Shown here one piece after another: positions 44,981 to 54,201 of a stretch of DNA of 62,108 nucleotides. This DNA is from Acholeplasmataceae bacterium (GTDB taxonomy: Bacteria; Bacillota_I; Bacilli_A; Acholeplasmatales; Acholeplasmataceae): the NCBI GenBank assembly GCA_018400755.1, contig JAGYLU010000004.1, forward strand, positions 1 to 62,108. The letters are read 5' to 3'. The notes beneath the pieces were generated by a model. That model was not told the origin of the DNA. It saw nothing but the letters and a program-made list of their open reading frames with translations, and did no database searches. How positions within the stretch are numbered: the first letter of the stretch is position 1; every line of letters begins with the position of its first letter. The translations under genes were made by a program, and so were the position numbers.

Positions 44981-47103
44981 AGAAGCAAGTGCCTGTCTTG
45001 GAGACAAAGGATACCCGTGAACCATTCAAGATTTTTCAGTTTGCAAAACTTGAAGGCATCCGCGGGAAAGACGTCTACAAGCGAACCCCGTTTGCATCAC
45101 CAATCTTCGGTCACAGCGTCAAGGACGTGGTGACTCCGCCTTTTCTCGTCAAAGACACCGGAGATACCACCAGACGCTTTGATGCCTTTAGGACCAAGAA
45201 AAAGCTCACCGAGGAAGAAGCCATCAGGAAGTATGGCCACAAGTACTATGAGTTCACAACCATCGTCAGCAACAAGACCAGAAGCGAGGTCTTTGGCGAG
45301 ACGGACATCGTCTCATCGGTTGAAAGAGAAGAGCCACCCGTCGAAGAGAGACGGATTATCAGACCGATTTCAAGACACGTGTCCGCTTTTTCAAAACCGG
45401 TCCAAGCAGATTCCGATGAGGGCATTGATGCTCAGGATGGTTCGTCAGAGCCTTTGTTTGTCACTGACGTTGATGCTTCGGATGTGGATCAGGAACCGGA
45501 TGTCCAGATCTTTGAAAGACCGGATGCCACGACCCGTTTTGATCAGGATGTGGACAGCCCTCCGGTACCAAAGGGCAGGGGTGCTTTTTCCGATGACCCC
45601 CTGCAGATGGATCCGGATGAAGCGCTTTTGGAAGATTCCAACCTAGAACCAACCAGACACGTTCCAAACCAACCCAAGGACCGATATGTGCTTCCGGATG
45701 TCCGGATGTTTTCCAAGATCGATCGGAATCTAGATGAACAACCAGACTGGCTCTTGGATCAGATCAATGTCATCAACCAGACGCTTGATCAGTTCAACAT
45801 CGAGGGCCGTGTCACCGGCAGCAAGAAAGGACCGACCGTCACCAGGTATGAGATTTCTCTTGAACCAGGTGTGAACGTCAAGCGGATCATCGGGATCGAA
45901 GACAATCTGATGATGAATCTGGCATCCAAGTCGATCAGAATCGAAGCCCCGATTCCAGGCAAACCCTATGTCGGTCTCGAAGTGCCAAACGTCACCCCAG
46001 AAATTGTCGCTTTTGGGAACGTCGTTGACACCAAGGCATTTTTGCAGGACAACGCCCATCCCTTGAAGGTCGCCCTCGGTGTCGATATCGACGGTGAGAA
46101 CATCTATGTCGATATCGCGAACATGCCTCATGGTCTGATCGCGGGTGCGACCAACAGTGGAAAATCCGTGTGTGTCAATGCGATGCTTGCAAGTCTCTTG
46201 GTCAAGAACACGCCTGATGACCTCAGACTCATCCTGATCGATCCCAAGATGGTTGAGCTCACACCTTACAATGCCCTTCCTCATCTCATCACGCCGGTCA
46301 TCACTGATGCCAAGGTGGCCGCTGCCGCCTTGCAGTGGGCGGTCAATGAGATGGATGTCAGATACCGATTGTTCACCTCAAGTCTCAGAAGCAAGGATAT
46401 CAGGACCTACAATGACCAGATCAGACGATCTTTGATCGAGGGTAAGAAACTGCCCCATATTGTCATCGTCATCGATGAGCTGGCTGATCTCATGATGGTC
46501 GCGCCTCATGATGTCGAATCCGCCATTCAGCGGATCACCCAGAAAGCCCGGGCAGCGGGTATTCATCTCTTGGTCGCCACCCAAAGGCCGACCACAGATG
46601 TTGTCAAAGGCACCATCAAATCCAATATTCCGGTTCGGATCGCCTTCAAGGTGGCGTCGTTCATCGATTCGACCACCATCCTTGATGCTGCTGGTGCGGA
46701 AACGCTTCTTGGCAAGGGCGACATGCTTTTGAAGCAGACCGACAGACCTCATCGTCTTCAAGGGGCGTTCATCTCTGATGAGGAGATCTACACCTTGACA
46801 GATTATATCAGAAGCATGGAAGGACCGAATTATATCTTTGGTCACGAGGAACTCGTCGAACGGATCGAATATGATGACGATGATCTTGATGAGCTTTTCG
46901 AGACCGTTGCATATTTCGTCGTTGAAAACGGCTCCGCATCCATCAACAGCATCCAAAAAGAGTTCGAAGTCGGGTTCAATCGCGCGCAACGGCTTGTGGA
47001 TATGCTGGAATCCAAAAACATCGTCTCGCAAAGCCAGGGCACGAAGGCCCGCGAGGTTCTCGTCAACGCCATTCAGTTGCGGGAGATCCTAGGCAAAGAT
47101 TGA
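44977..47103 (+). CDS. ftsK: DNA translocase FtsK/SpoIIIE without membrane domain
   Basis: A 708-residue FtsK-type motor that pumps DNA during chromosome segregation. Residues 1-230 form an acidic, low-complexity region with no hydrophobic helices, where four membrane segments are usual. The motor has Walker A GATNSGKSVCV (about residue 390), Walker B HIVIVIDELADLMM (about 498) and the ATQRPTTDVVKGTIK segment. The C-terminal gamma winged helix (INSIQKEFEVGFNRAQRLVD, about 650-695), which reads polar DNA signals, is intact. It overlaps the upstream membrane-protein gene by 4 bases and is 17 bases from lepB. Confidence 0.94.
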   Translation: MKKQVPVLETKDTREPFKIFQFAKLEGIRGKDVYKRTPFASPIFGHSVKDVVTPPFLVKDTGDTTRRFDAFRTKKKLTEEEAIRKYGHKYYEFTTIVSNKTRSEVFGETDIVSSVEREEPPVEERRIIRPISRHVSAFSKPVQADSDEGIDAQDGSSEPLFVTDVDASDVDQEPDVQIFERPDATTRFDQDVDSPPVPKGRGAFSDDPLQMDPDEALLEDSNLEPTRHVPNQPKDRYVLPDVRMFSKIDRNLDEQPDWLLDQINVINQTLDQFNIEGRVTGSKKGPTVTRYEISLEPGVNVKRIIGIEDNLMMNLASKSIRIEAPIPGKPYVGLEVPNVTPEIVAFGNVVDTKAFLQDNAHPLKVALGVDIDGENIYVDIANMPHGLIAGATNSGKSVCVNAMLASLLVKNTPDDLRLILIDPKMVELTPYNALPHLITPVITDAKVAAAALQWAVNEMDVRYRLFTSSLRSKDIRTYNDQIRRSLIEGKKLPHIVIVIDELADLMMVAPHDVESAIQRITQKARAAGIHLLVATQRPTTDVVKGTIKSNIPVRIAFKVASFIDSTTILDAAGAETLLGKGDMLLKQTDRPHRLQGAFISDEEIYTLTDYIRSMEGPNYIFGHEELVERIEYDDDDLDELFETVAYFVVENGSASINSIQKEFEVGFNRAQRLVDMLESKNIVSQSQGTKAREVLVNAIQLREILGKD

Positions 47104-47120
47104 CATCAAGGAGCGTCCTC

Positions 47121-47912
47121 ATGAATCGAATCAAACCAATCTTCGCCCTGATTGTGACCTTGTCACTTATTGTGTTATACATCACACTATATATGCTCGG
47201 TGTCTCAAAACTCATCATGCCGTTCAGTCTCACCGGGTTCATTCTCGCTGCGATTGTGGGGGTTTTGACATCCCTCAAGCTCGTCAAGACGACCAAGGCG
47301 GAGATTGAAAAACGTCCTTTTCAATTTGAAGTCCTTGATTGGCTGCGGTTTTTGGCGATATCAACCATCGTCATCATGACAGTGTTCACCTTTGTGATCT
47401 TTTCGTCATCAGTCAGTGGTGACTCGATGGAAGACACCCTTCACGATCAGGACCGGATCATGGTCTATTTGTATCGCTATCAGCCCGAGCGTGGTCACGT
47501 GATTGTTCTCAAGGTTGACCGTGATACCTATACACACATCGTTGATTCCCATTTTCGTGATGACCAAGGACGTCTTCAGGATACCGTCTATTTCATCAAA
47601 CGGGTTGTCGGAATGCCTGGCGATGCCATTTCTTTTGTCTTTGATGAGGCGATTGATGGATACCGTCTTTATGTCAATGGTGAGATGGCTGTGACACCTG
47701 AGGGCAAACGCTATGATGTGAGGCCAGAGGCCTATGATCGGATCAACGCTTATGCGCTTGATGAGGATGGTGCGCTCAAAGAAGGACAATACCTACTTTT
47801 TGGTGACCATGTCGAGATTTCTGGGGATTCCGGAGACTTCGGTGCGTTCTCAATCGACCATATCATCGGACGGGCCATCTTCAGGTTGTGGCCATTTGGA
47901 GGCATTTCATGA
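47121..47912 (+). CDS. lepB: Signal peptidase I
   Basis: A 263-residue type I signal peptidase that cleaves secreted precursors on the outer face of the membrane. Three hydrophobic segments precede the catalytic domain. Serine 102 lies in SGDSMEDTL and lysine 160 in YFIKRVVGMPGD, forming the Ser-Lys dyad; the final GDNxxxSxDSR-like box reads GDHVEISGDSGDFG. AAGGAG lies 7 bases before ATG 47121; a TTG at 47100 would overlap the ftsK stop and is less likely. It overlaps rbgA by 4 bases. Confidence 0.94.
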   Translation: MNRIKPIFALIVTLSLIVLYITLYMLGVSKLIMPFSLTGFILAAIVGVLTSLKLVKTTKAEIEKRPFQFEVLDWLRFLAISTIVIMTVFTFVIFSSSVSGDSMEDTLHDQDRIMVYLYRYQPERGHVIVLKVDRDTYTHIVDSHFRDDQGRLQDTVYFIKRVVGMPGDAISFVFDEAIDGYRLYVNGEMAVTPEGKRYDVRPEAYDRINAYALDEDGALKEGQYLLFGDHVEISGDSGDFGAFSIDHIIGRAIFRLWPFGGIS

Positions 47913-48760
47913 CCGAAAAACAAGTACAGTGGTTTCCCGGACACATGTTCAAGTCCTTTCGGGAAATGCGGGCCAAACTGAATCTCATGGATCTTGTGAT
48001 GGTCTTGCTTGATGCCAGACTCCCGGCCTCATCCATGAATCCGGAGATCCTTAAAATCATCCGCTTAAAACCGGTCCTATTGTTGTTCAACAAGGCTGAT
48101 TTGGCTGATGATGCCGTGACTGATCATTGGATCAGATATTACCAGGCACTGGGCTACGAGACGCTTAAGATTGATGCCCAAAATGGTAAGAATGTGTCTA
48201 AGATCATGACGTCCTCGCACCGTATTCTAAAAGAGAAACGTGATAAGAAGACCAGAAAAGGATTGAAGCAAGTACCGGTCAGAACGATGATCCTAGGAAT
48301 TCCAAATGTTGGGAAGTCAACCCTGATCAATCGCTTGGCGGGGCGACGTTCCGCCAAAGCGGCCAACACGCCCGGTGTGACCAAAGCCCAGCAATGGATC
48401 AAGGTCGGTGATGATTTTGAGTTACTTGACACGCCCGGTGTCCTATGGCCTAAGTTTGATGATCCTTCGGTTGGACTGAAACTCGCCGCGACCGGCGCGA
48501 TCAAGGACGCGATCCTACCGTTTGATGAGGTTGCCGCCTACGTGCTTTCGTTTTTGAACACACATTATCCAAAGCGGCTCAAAGACCGTTACGGTTTTGA
48601 GGGAACCTTGAGTGAGACCGAGATTTTTGAACACATCGGTAAAACCCGGGGAGCTTTGCTAAAAGGCAATGAGATTGATCATGACCGGGTCAACCGGATC
48701 ATCGTGACCGATCTTCGAAACAACCAGTTCGGAGGGATCTCTTTTGACCGTGAGACATAA
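47909..48760 (+). CDS. rbgA: Ribosome biogenesis GTPase RbgA (YlqF)
   Basis: A 283-residue circularly permuted GTPase needed for late 50S assembly. The permuted order G4 NKADL (about residue 62), then G1 GIPNVGKST (about 131) and G3 DTPGVLWP (about 178) is visible, followed by a helical C-terminal domain. GGAGG lies 8 bases before ATG 47909, which overlaps the lepB stop. RbgA-RnhB adjacency is typical of Firmicutes. Confidence 0.95.
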   Translation: MTEKQVQWFPGHMFKSFREMRAKLNLMDLVMVLLDARLPASSMNPEILKIIRLKPVLLLFNKADLADDAVTDHWIRYYQALGYETLKIDAQNGKNVSKIMTSSHRILKEKRDKKTRKGLKQVPVRTMILGIPNVGKSTLINRLAGRRSAKAANTPGVTKAQQWIKVGDDFELLDTPGVLWPKFDDPSVGLKLAATGAIKDAILPFDEVAAYVLSFLNTHYPKRLKDRYGFEGTLSETEIFEHIGKTRGALLKGNEIDHDRVNRIIVTDLRNNQFGGISFDRET

Positions 48761-49364
48761 TACCAAATACGAAGAGGATCTCTACAGACAAGGTGTCACG
48801 TTGATTGCCGGGATCGATGAGGCCGGACGGGGGCCACTTGCGGGACCCGTTGTCGCGGCTGCGGTCATCTTGAAGAAAGGGGTCATCATGCATCATGTCG
48901 ATGATTCCAAAGCATTGACCGAAAAGCAACGTCAACGCGCCCTTGAAGAAATCAAAGCAAATGCGCTTTCAATCGGAATCGCCGTTGTCTCACCAGAAGA
49001 GATTGACCGGATCAATATCTACCGAGCCGCCAAACAGGCGATGATCAGTGCGATTCAACAGTTGAAAATCAAACCAGAGTATCTTCTGATCGACCATATG
49101 CCAATTGAACTTGACATCCCATCGACCTCAATTGTCAAAGGTGATGCGCTCTCGGTGAGTATCGCCGCCGCATCCATCGTTGCCAAGACAACCAGAGACG
49201 CCTATATGATGGAAATGGACAAGGTGTTTCCTCACTATGGATTTAGGAATCACAAAGGCTATCCGACGAAGGAACATCTTCGTGCTCTTGAGACGTATGG
49301 CATCACACCGATTCACAGAAAAACCTTCAAGCCCGTCAAAGCAATCATCGAAAAGCGTCATTGA
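48744..49364 (+). CDS. rnhB: Ribonuclease HII
   Basis: A 206-residue RNase HII that cuts RNA in RNA-DNA hybrids and at single ribonucleotides. The DEAGRGPLAGPVV box (about residues 25-37) carries the first catalytic Asp-Glu pair; another aspartate lies in IDDSKALTEKQR-type and LLIDHMP segments. TTG 48744 appears to be the start, with GGAGGG 7 bases upstream; GTG 48750 is the alternative. It overlaps rbgA by 17 bases. Confidence 0.95.
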   Translation: MTVRHNTKYEEDLYRQGVTLIAGIDEAGRGPLAGPVVAAAVILKKGVIMHHVDDSKALTEKQRQRALEEIKANALSIGIAVVSPEEIDRINIYRAAKQAMISAIQQLKIKPEYLLIDHMPIELDIPSTSIVKGDALSVSIAAASIVAKTTRDAYMMEMDKVFPHYGFRNHKGYPTKEHLRALETYGITPIHRKTFKPVKAIIEKRH

Positions 49365-49376
49365 ACGCTTTTTTTT
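49351..49376 (+). terminator. rnhB terminator
   Basis: AAAAGCGT (49351-49358) pairs with ACGCTTTT (49365-49372) around CATTGA, then more T. The rnhB stop codon lies in the loop. Confidence 0.85.
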
Positions 49377-49424
49377 CGGGTAAAATCCAGCACCTGATGA
49401 CTATGATAAAGTATCAAAAAAACT

Positions 49425-49447
49425 GTATATATTTGATAAATATATAC
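49425..49447. repeat. AT-rich inverted repeat upstream of topA
   Basis: GTATATATTT (49425-49434) and AAATATATAC (49438-49447) form a perfect 10-bp stem with a three-base loop. It ends 24 bases before the topA -35 box. Confidence 0.75.
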
Positions 49448-49471
49448 GGAACATCAAATGGTTCATTTGAC

Positions 49472-49499
49472 TTGACAAAGGGTTTTGGTCCACTATAAT
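49472..49499 (+). promoter_or_regulatory. topA promoter
   Basis: TTGACA (49472-49477), 16-base spacer, TATAAT (49494-49499). Confidence 0.85.
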
Positions 49500-49521
49500 G
49501 AAGATGAAAATGGAGTGATGT

Positions 49522-51333
49522 GTGTTGAAACAAAAAGTGATCATCGTCGAATCACCATCCAAATCAAAAACAATTGGAAGTTACGTCGGAAATGACGTGC
49601 TCGTTTTGTCATCCAAAGGTCACGTCCGTGATCTTGCCACCTCAGGCAAGGACGGACTCGGGATCGATGTCGACAACGGCTTTGAACCATCTTACGTCGT
49701 GATTTCCCAAAAACGGACATTCGTCAAGGAACTGATCGCCAAAAGCAAAGGCAAGGACGTCTTGATTGCGACCGACCCCGACCGTGAAGGCGAAGCGATT
49801 GGCTGGCATCTTGCCCAGCTTTTAAACCTTGATGTCAATGAGCCCAACCGAATCGTCTTCAGGGAAATCACCAAACCCGCGATTCTAGAAGCCCTTGACC
49901 ACCCCCGTCCGATCGATCAGAATCTTGTCAATTCCCAGGAAGCCAGACGGATGCTTGATCGGATCATCGGATTCAAACTCTCAAAACTGCTTCAGTCCAA
50001 GATCAAGAGCAAGTCTGCCGGACGGGTTCAAAGTGTTGCCCTCAAACTGATTGTTGATCTCGAAAAAGAGATTGAGGCTTTCATTCCTGAGACCTATTAT
50101 GAAATTGAAGCGCGCTTCAAAGACTTCAAAGCGGACTACAAGATCCCAAAGAACAAGCGTCTCTCAAAAGAGAAGGCGGACCAGATTGTCAAGGAGTCAA
50201 CCAATCCGTTTGTCGTCAAAGAGGTGACTGTCAAAGAAAGCAAACGCCAAGCCAAACCACCATTTATCACCTCTACCCTCCAACAGGATGCCAGCCAGAA
50301 CCTCTCCATGAGTGCGAGCCGGACAATGATGGTCGCTCAGGCCTTGTATGAAGGAAAAGAGATCAATGGTGACATCGTCGGTCTGATCACTTACATGAGA
50401 ACCGATTCGACCAGATTGGCTGAGCCTTTCATCAAGGATGCCCAAGCGTATATCAAAGACACGTTTGGTAAGTCCTACTTGGGATCTTACAAGACCACCA
50501 AGAAAGAAAACACCCAGGATGCCCATGAGGCGATCCGACCTACTAGGGTTGATCTGACGCCGGAGTCCATCAAAGATGACCTTTCAAAAGATGAATACAA
50601 GTTATACAAACGGATCTATGAGCGGGCCATTGCAAGTCTGATGGCACCCGCCATCTTCGAAGTGACGAAAGTCACCTTCGATGCCCATGGTCATGCCTAC
50701 CTGCTTGATGGGATCAGGAATATTTTCCTTGGTCATTTGCAACTTTTTGATGACCAAAAGACCAAAGACCGTCTGCTGATGCCTATTGAAAAGGGCCAGA
50801 CCTTTGACGCCAAAGAAGTCATCTCGATTGAGAAGGTCACGACCCCCCCGACCCGGTTCAATGAGGCATCATTGATCAAGTCACTTGAATCGCTTGGGAT
50901 CGGCAGACCATCAACCTATGCCCAGATCATCCAGACCATCAAGAGCAGGGATTATGTTGTGGTTGATGAAAAACGGTTCAAACCGACCAAACAGGGTGTG
51001 TTGACATCAGAACAGCTCGACCTCTTCTTCAATGACATCATCAATGCGAACTACACGTCTTCAATGGAAAAAGACCTTGACACCATCGCCGAAGGCAACA
51101 TGGATGGCATCAAACTAGTCCGCGATTTCTATAAGAGTTTCATCCCGATGGTTGACACCGCCAATCAGGGAATGAAAAAGATCGAACCGAAGATGACCGA
51201 TGAGTTGTGCCCGATGTGTGGGAAACCGTTGGTCATCAGACAAAGCAAGTACGGTGAATTCACCGCTTGTAGCGGATTTCCCAAATGCCGATACATCAAA
51301 AAGGATGTCATCGAGACACCAAAGGAATCCTGA
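49522..51333 (+). CDS. topA: DNA topoisomerase I
   Basis: A 603-residue type IA topoisomerase that relaxes negative supercoils. Toprim motifs VESPSKSKTIG (residue 8) and ATDPDREGEAIGWH (about 88) and the catalytic tyrosine in ITYMRTDSTRL (Tyr291) are present. Only one C-terminal zinc ribbon is seen (CPMCGKPLVIRQSKYGEFTAC, about 560-580), fewer than the two to four in many bacteria, which explains the short length. GTG 49522 is the start (TTG 49525 possible). It has its own promoter and terminator. Confidence 0.96.
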   Translation: MLKQKVIIVESPSKSKTIGSYVGNDVLVLSSKGHVRDLATSGKDGLGIDVDNGFEPSYVVISQKRTFVKELIAKSKGKDVLIATDPDREGEAIGWHLAQLLNLDVNEPNRIVFREITKPAILEALDHPRPIDQNLVNSQEARRMLDRIIGFKLSKLLQSKIKSKSAGRVQSVALKLIVDLEKEIEAFIPETYYEIEARFKDFKADYKIPKNKRLSKEKADQIVKESTNPFVVKEVTVKESKRQAKPPFITSTLQQDASQNLSMSASRTMMVAQALYEGKEINGDIVGLITYMRTDSTRLAEPFIKDAQAYIKDTFGKSYLGSYKTTKKENTQDAHEAIRPTRVDLTPESIKDDLSKDEYKLYKRIYERAIASLMAPAIFEVTKVTFDAHGHAYLLDGIRNIFLGHLQLFDDQKTKDRLLMPIEKGQTFDAKEVISIEKVTTPPTRFNEASLIKSLESLGIGRPSTYAQIIQTIKSRDYVVVDEKRFKPTKQGVLTSEQLDLFFNDIINANYTSSMEKDLDTIAEGNMDGIKLVRDFYKSFIPMVDTANQGMKKIEPKMTDELCPMCGKPLVIRQSKYGEFTACSGFPKCRYIKKDVIETPKES

Positions 51334-51348
51334 ATGCCAGACTTGATG

Positions 51349-51377
51349 GGCTGTCACCAATCTGTGACAGCCTTTTG
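51349..51377 (+). terminator. topA terminator
   Basis: GGCTGTCAC (51349-51357) pairs with GTGACAGCC (51364-51372) around CAATCT, then TTTT. Confidence 0.9.
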
Positions 51378-51408
51378 ATTGCATCGCTTTCGGATTTCAT
51401 TTCGACTA

Positions 51409-51417
51409 TGATATAAT
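51409..51417 (+). promoter_or_regulatory. Extended -10 promoter for SRP operon
   Basis: TGATATAAT, TATAAT at 51412-51417. An ATG at 51416 overlaps it and so is not the ftsY start. Confidence 0.75.
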
Positions 51418-51442
51418 GAATTGGATATCAGGGGGTGAACCC

Positions 51443-52405
51443 ATGGGACTGTTCAAGAAGCTCTTTGGCAAAAAACCAAAGAATGACAAATACACACTAG
51501 GACTACACAAAACCAAGGAAAGCATGAATGGTCTTCTGACCATCCTGCAGACGTCATCATCGATTGATGATGACCTTTTTGACGCACTTGAGGATCTCTT
51601 CATCCAGGCCGATATCGGCATCGACACGGTGGTTGACTTCATGCGGGATCTGAAGGCGGACGTGAACACCAAAGCCATCACCGATCCTCGTGATCTCTCG
51701 GAACTGATCGTTGACAAGATGTTTGAGATTTATCTGAAGGGAGAACTTCTTGAGACCGATTTGGTCTATGATGAATCGGTGTTGAACGTTTATCTCTTTG
51801 TCGGTGTCAATGGTGTCGGCAAGACAACAACCATCGGGAAAATGGCCCGACAGTTATCTGATGAAGGCAAGAAAGTCCTGATGATCGCCGGTGATACCTT
51901 TCGCGCTGGCGCGATTGAACAGCTCAAAGGTTGGGGCCAAAGAAGCAAGACCGAAGTCTTCTTCAAAGACGCCGGCACTGACCCATCAAGTGTCATTTAT
52001 GATGGGCTCACATACGCCAAAAACCAAGGGTTTGATGTTGTGCTGGTCGATACCGCAGGGCGGCTTCAGACCAAAGTCAACCTGATGAACGAACTCTCTA
52101 AGATGCGCCGGGTCATCCAAAAACTGATTCCAACGGCACCCCAGGAAACACTTTTGGTGATTGATGCCACCACCGGTCAGAACGGGATGAGGCAAGCCGA
52201 GGTTTTCAAGGAAGCGACAGATGTCTCAGGCATCATACTGACCAAACTTGACGGGACTGCCAAAGGTGGAATCGTCTTGGCCATCAGACACATTTACGGA
52301 CTTCCAATCAAGTATGTCGGGTTCGGCGAGAAGGTCGAAGATCTTGTCATGTTTGACATCGAATCCTATATCTATGGGCTTTTCAGCGACTTTTTCAAGG
52401 GGTAA
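51443..52405 (+). CDS. ftsY: Signal recognition particle receptor FtsY
   Basis: A 320-residue SRP-receptor GTPase that docks ribosome-SRP complexes at the membrane. The N-terminal acidic A-domain of Escherichia coli FtsY is nearly absent; the protein begins with a short basic MGLFKKLFGKKPKND that could contact lipids. The NG domain has G1 GVNGVGKTTT (about 115), DTAGRLQ (about 203) and TKLDGTAKGG (about 262). AGGGGGTG precedes ATG 51443. First of the ftsY-ylxM-ffh operon. Confidence 0.95.
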   Translation: MGLFKKLFGKKPKNDKYTLGLHKTKESMNGLLTILQTSSSIDDDLFDALEDLFIQADIGIDTVVDFMRDLKADVNTKAITDPRDLSELIVDKMFEIYLKGELLETDLVYDESVLNVYLFVGVNGVGKTTTIGKMARQLSDEGKKVLMIAGDTFRAGAIEQLKGWGQRSKTEVFFKDAGTDPSSVIYDGLTYAKNQGFDVVLVDTAGRLQTKVNLMNELSKMRRVIQKLIPTAPQETLLVIDATTGQNGMRQAEVFKEATDVSGIILTKLDGTAKGGIVLAIRHIYGLPIKYVGFGEKVEDLVMFDIESYIYGLFSDFFKG

Positions 52406-52407
52406 TC

Positions 52408-52722
52408 ATGGAAGCACTCGAGAAAAAAGAAGGGTTCAACCGCTTGTTTGCCTTTTATGAGCCCTTGCTCTCAGAGCGACAAGTCACCTACTTCAAGCAT
52501 TATTATCACGACGATTATTCGCTTGCCGAAATCGCCGCCCTTTACAATGTCAGCAGAAATGCTGTCCATGACCAGCTCAAGACATGTGAGTCACATCTCT
52601 TGGACTATGAGAACAAATTGGGTCTTCTCAAGCTCTATGAACAAAGAGTGACCCTGATCGATACCATCAAAGAGACCAAAGACCTGACGCTTTTGGATGA
52701 TCTCAGAAAGTTGGATGATTAA
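52408..52722 (+). CDS. ylxM: YlxM-family putative DNA-binding protein
   Basis: A 104-residue helical protein of the UPF0122/YlxM family, found next to ffh in Firmicutes and thought to modulate SRP function. A sigma-4-like helix-turn-helix spans about residues 25-60 (YSLAEIAALYNVSRNAVHDQ). It is two bases after ftsY and one base overlaps ffh. Confidence 0.93.
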   Translation: MEALEKKEGFNRLFAFYEPLLSERQVTYFKHYYHDDYSLAEIAALYNVSRNAVHDQLKTCESHLLDYENKLGLLKLYEQRVTLIDTIKETKDLTLLDDLRKLDD

Positions 52723-54128
52723 TGGCAGATAATGCACTAAGCACCCGCCTCCAGATGGCCATGCGCCGTTTGACAGGGCGCGGTTTCCTAACCGAAAATG
52801 ATATCGATGAGATGATGCGCGAGGTTCGTCTCTCACTTCTTGAGGCGGATGTCAGTTTCAAAGTTGTCAAACAATTCATCGCTCATGTCAGAGAACAGGC
52901 GGTTGGGGAGAAAATCCTAAAAGGACTGAACCCTGGTCAACAGGTCGTCAAGATTGTCCATGATGAACTGAAAAGAACGATGGGTGAGAAGACCGAGGGC
53001 TTGGCGTTCAATCCCACCGGTCTCACGGTCCTGATGACCATTGGTCTTCAGGGCTCAGGAAAAACCACCGCGATTGGAAAACTCGGCGTCCATATCCGTA
53101 AGACCGAGCAAAAGAAAGTGTTGTTCATCGCTGCTGACGTCTACCGTCCAGCGGCGATTGACCAATTGGTCACCATCGGAAAACAAATTGGCATCGATGT
53201 CTTCGAAAAAGGATTGATTGATGCCAGGACCATCGTCAAGGATGGGTTGGCACACGCCAAAAAAGAAGGCTATGATGTTGTCATCATCGATACGGCAGGA
53301 CGTCTGCACATCGATGAGAAGATGATGGCCGAACTTGTTGATATCAAAGCGATCGCCCATCCGAATGAGATCCTTCTGACCGTCGATGCGATGACCGGCC
53401 AAGATGCCGCGACTATCGCCAAAAGTTTCCATGAACAGCTCACCGCAACCGGTGCGATCCTGACCAAATTAGACGGTGACACCAGAGGTGGGGCAGCGCT
53501 CTCCATCCGTGAAGTCTCAGGCATTCCCATCAAGTTTCAGTCCACCGGTGAGAAGATGGACGCCTTTGAAGTGTTCCATCCCGACCGGATGGCATCACGC
53601 ATTCTTGGGATGGGAGATGTTTTGACCCTTGTCGAGAAAGCCACCGAATCCATAGATGAGGACGAAGCCAAGAACATGATGGAAAAACTCATGTCGGACA
53701 CGTTCAACTACAATGATCTCCTGAAGCAGTTCAAGATGATCAAACGGATGGGTTCGGTCTCAAAGATCTTAGGATTCATGCCGGGCATGGGCAAGATCAA
53801 ACAAGCGGCGTCGCAAGTCGATGACAAGCAGTTTGACAAGATGGCGGTCCTCATCCAAAGTATGACCGATCATGAACGCAAAGACCCCAAACTGATCGAT
53901 ATGAGCAGCCGTCGGCGCGAACGCATTGCCCGTGGGGCAGGCATGTCGGTTGCCGATCTGAACCGCTTGCGTCAAGCCCTTGACGCCCAGAAAAAGATGA
54001 TGAAGAAAATGATGAGCATGGACGAAAGGGAACTTGAATCGCTCTCGAAATCACCTCAGAAAGCCATGCCGAACACGCAGTACAAAAAGGGAAAAGGCAA
54101 GGGAAAGGGCCAGTTCAAGAGGCGCTGA
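52722..54128 (+). CDS. ffh: Signal recognition particle protein Ffh
   Basis: A 468-residue SRP54 GTPase that binds signal sequences and 4.5S/6S-type SRP RNA. G1 GLQGSGKTT (about 108), DTAGRLHID (about 188), TKLDGDTRGG (about 247) and a methionine-rich M-domain (about 310-430) with MKKMMSMDE are visible. A basic Lys/Gly-rich tail (KKGKGKGKG) ends the protein. The start overlaps the ylxM stop. An intrinsic terminator begins within its last codons. Confidence 0.96.
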   Translation: MADNALSTRLQMAMRRLTGRGFLTENDIDEMMREVRLSLLEADVSFKVVKQFIAHVREQAVGEKILKGLNPGQQVVKIVHDELKRTMGEKTEGLAFNPTGLTVLMTIGLQGSGKTTAIGKLGVHIRKTEQKKVLFIAADVYRPAAIDQLVTIGKQIGIDVFEKGLIDARTIVKDGLAHAKKEGYDVVIIDTAGRLHIDEKMMAELVDIKAIAHPNEILLTVDAMTGQDAATIAKSFHEQLTATGAILTKLDGDTRGGAALSIREVSGIPIKFQSTGEKMDAFEVFHPDRMASRILGMGDVLTLVEKATESIDEDEAKNMMEKLMSDTFNYNDLLKQFKMIKRMGSVSKILGFMPGMGKIKQAASQVDDKQFDKMAVLIQSMTDHERKDPKLIDMSSRRRERIARGAGMSVADLNRLRQALDAQKKMMKKMMSMDERELESLSKSPQKAMPNTQYKKGKGKGKGQFKRR

Positions 54129-54139
54129 CCCTTTTTTTT
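54103..54139 (+). terminator. ffh terminator
   Basis: AAAGGGCCAG (from 54103) pairs with CTGACCCTTT, then T8. The stem overlaps the ffh stop codon. A second hairpin (54136-54158) re-uses part of the T tract. Confidence 0.7.
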
Positions 54140-54174
54140 CCACGTTTCCTGTGGAAAACATCAACGATATTCCG

Positions 54175-54183
54175 TGATAAAAT
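54175..54183 (+). promoter_or_regulatory. polA -10 region
   Basis: TGATAAAAT (TAAAAT at 54178-54183) is an extended -10 candidate. There is no clear -35. Confidence 0.5.
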
Positions 54184-54201
54184 ATGACCATGGAGGGTAC
54201 T

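Noticed and set aside
46378-47031. Long minus-strand open reading opposite ftsK (217 codons)
   Set aside because: Antisense to the FtsK motor and gamma domain; no independent evidence.
51416-51442. Earlier ATG for ftsY
   Set aside because: It overlaps TATAAT of the promoter; ATG 51443 has AGGGGGTG upstream.
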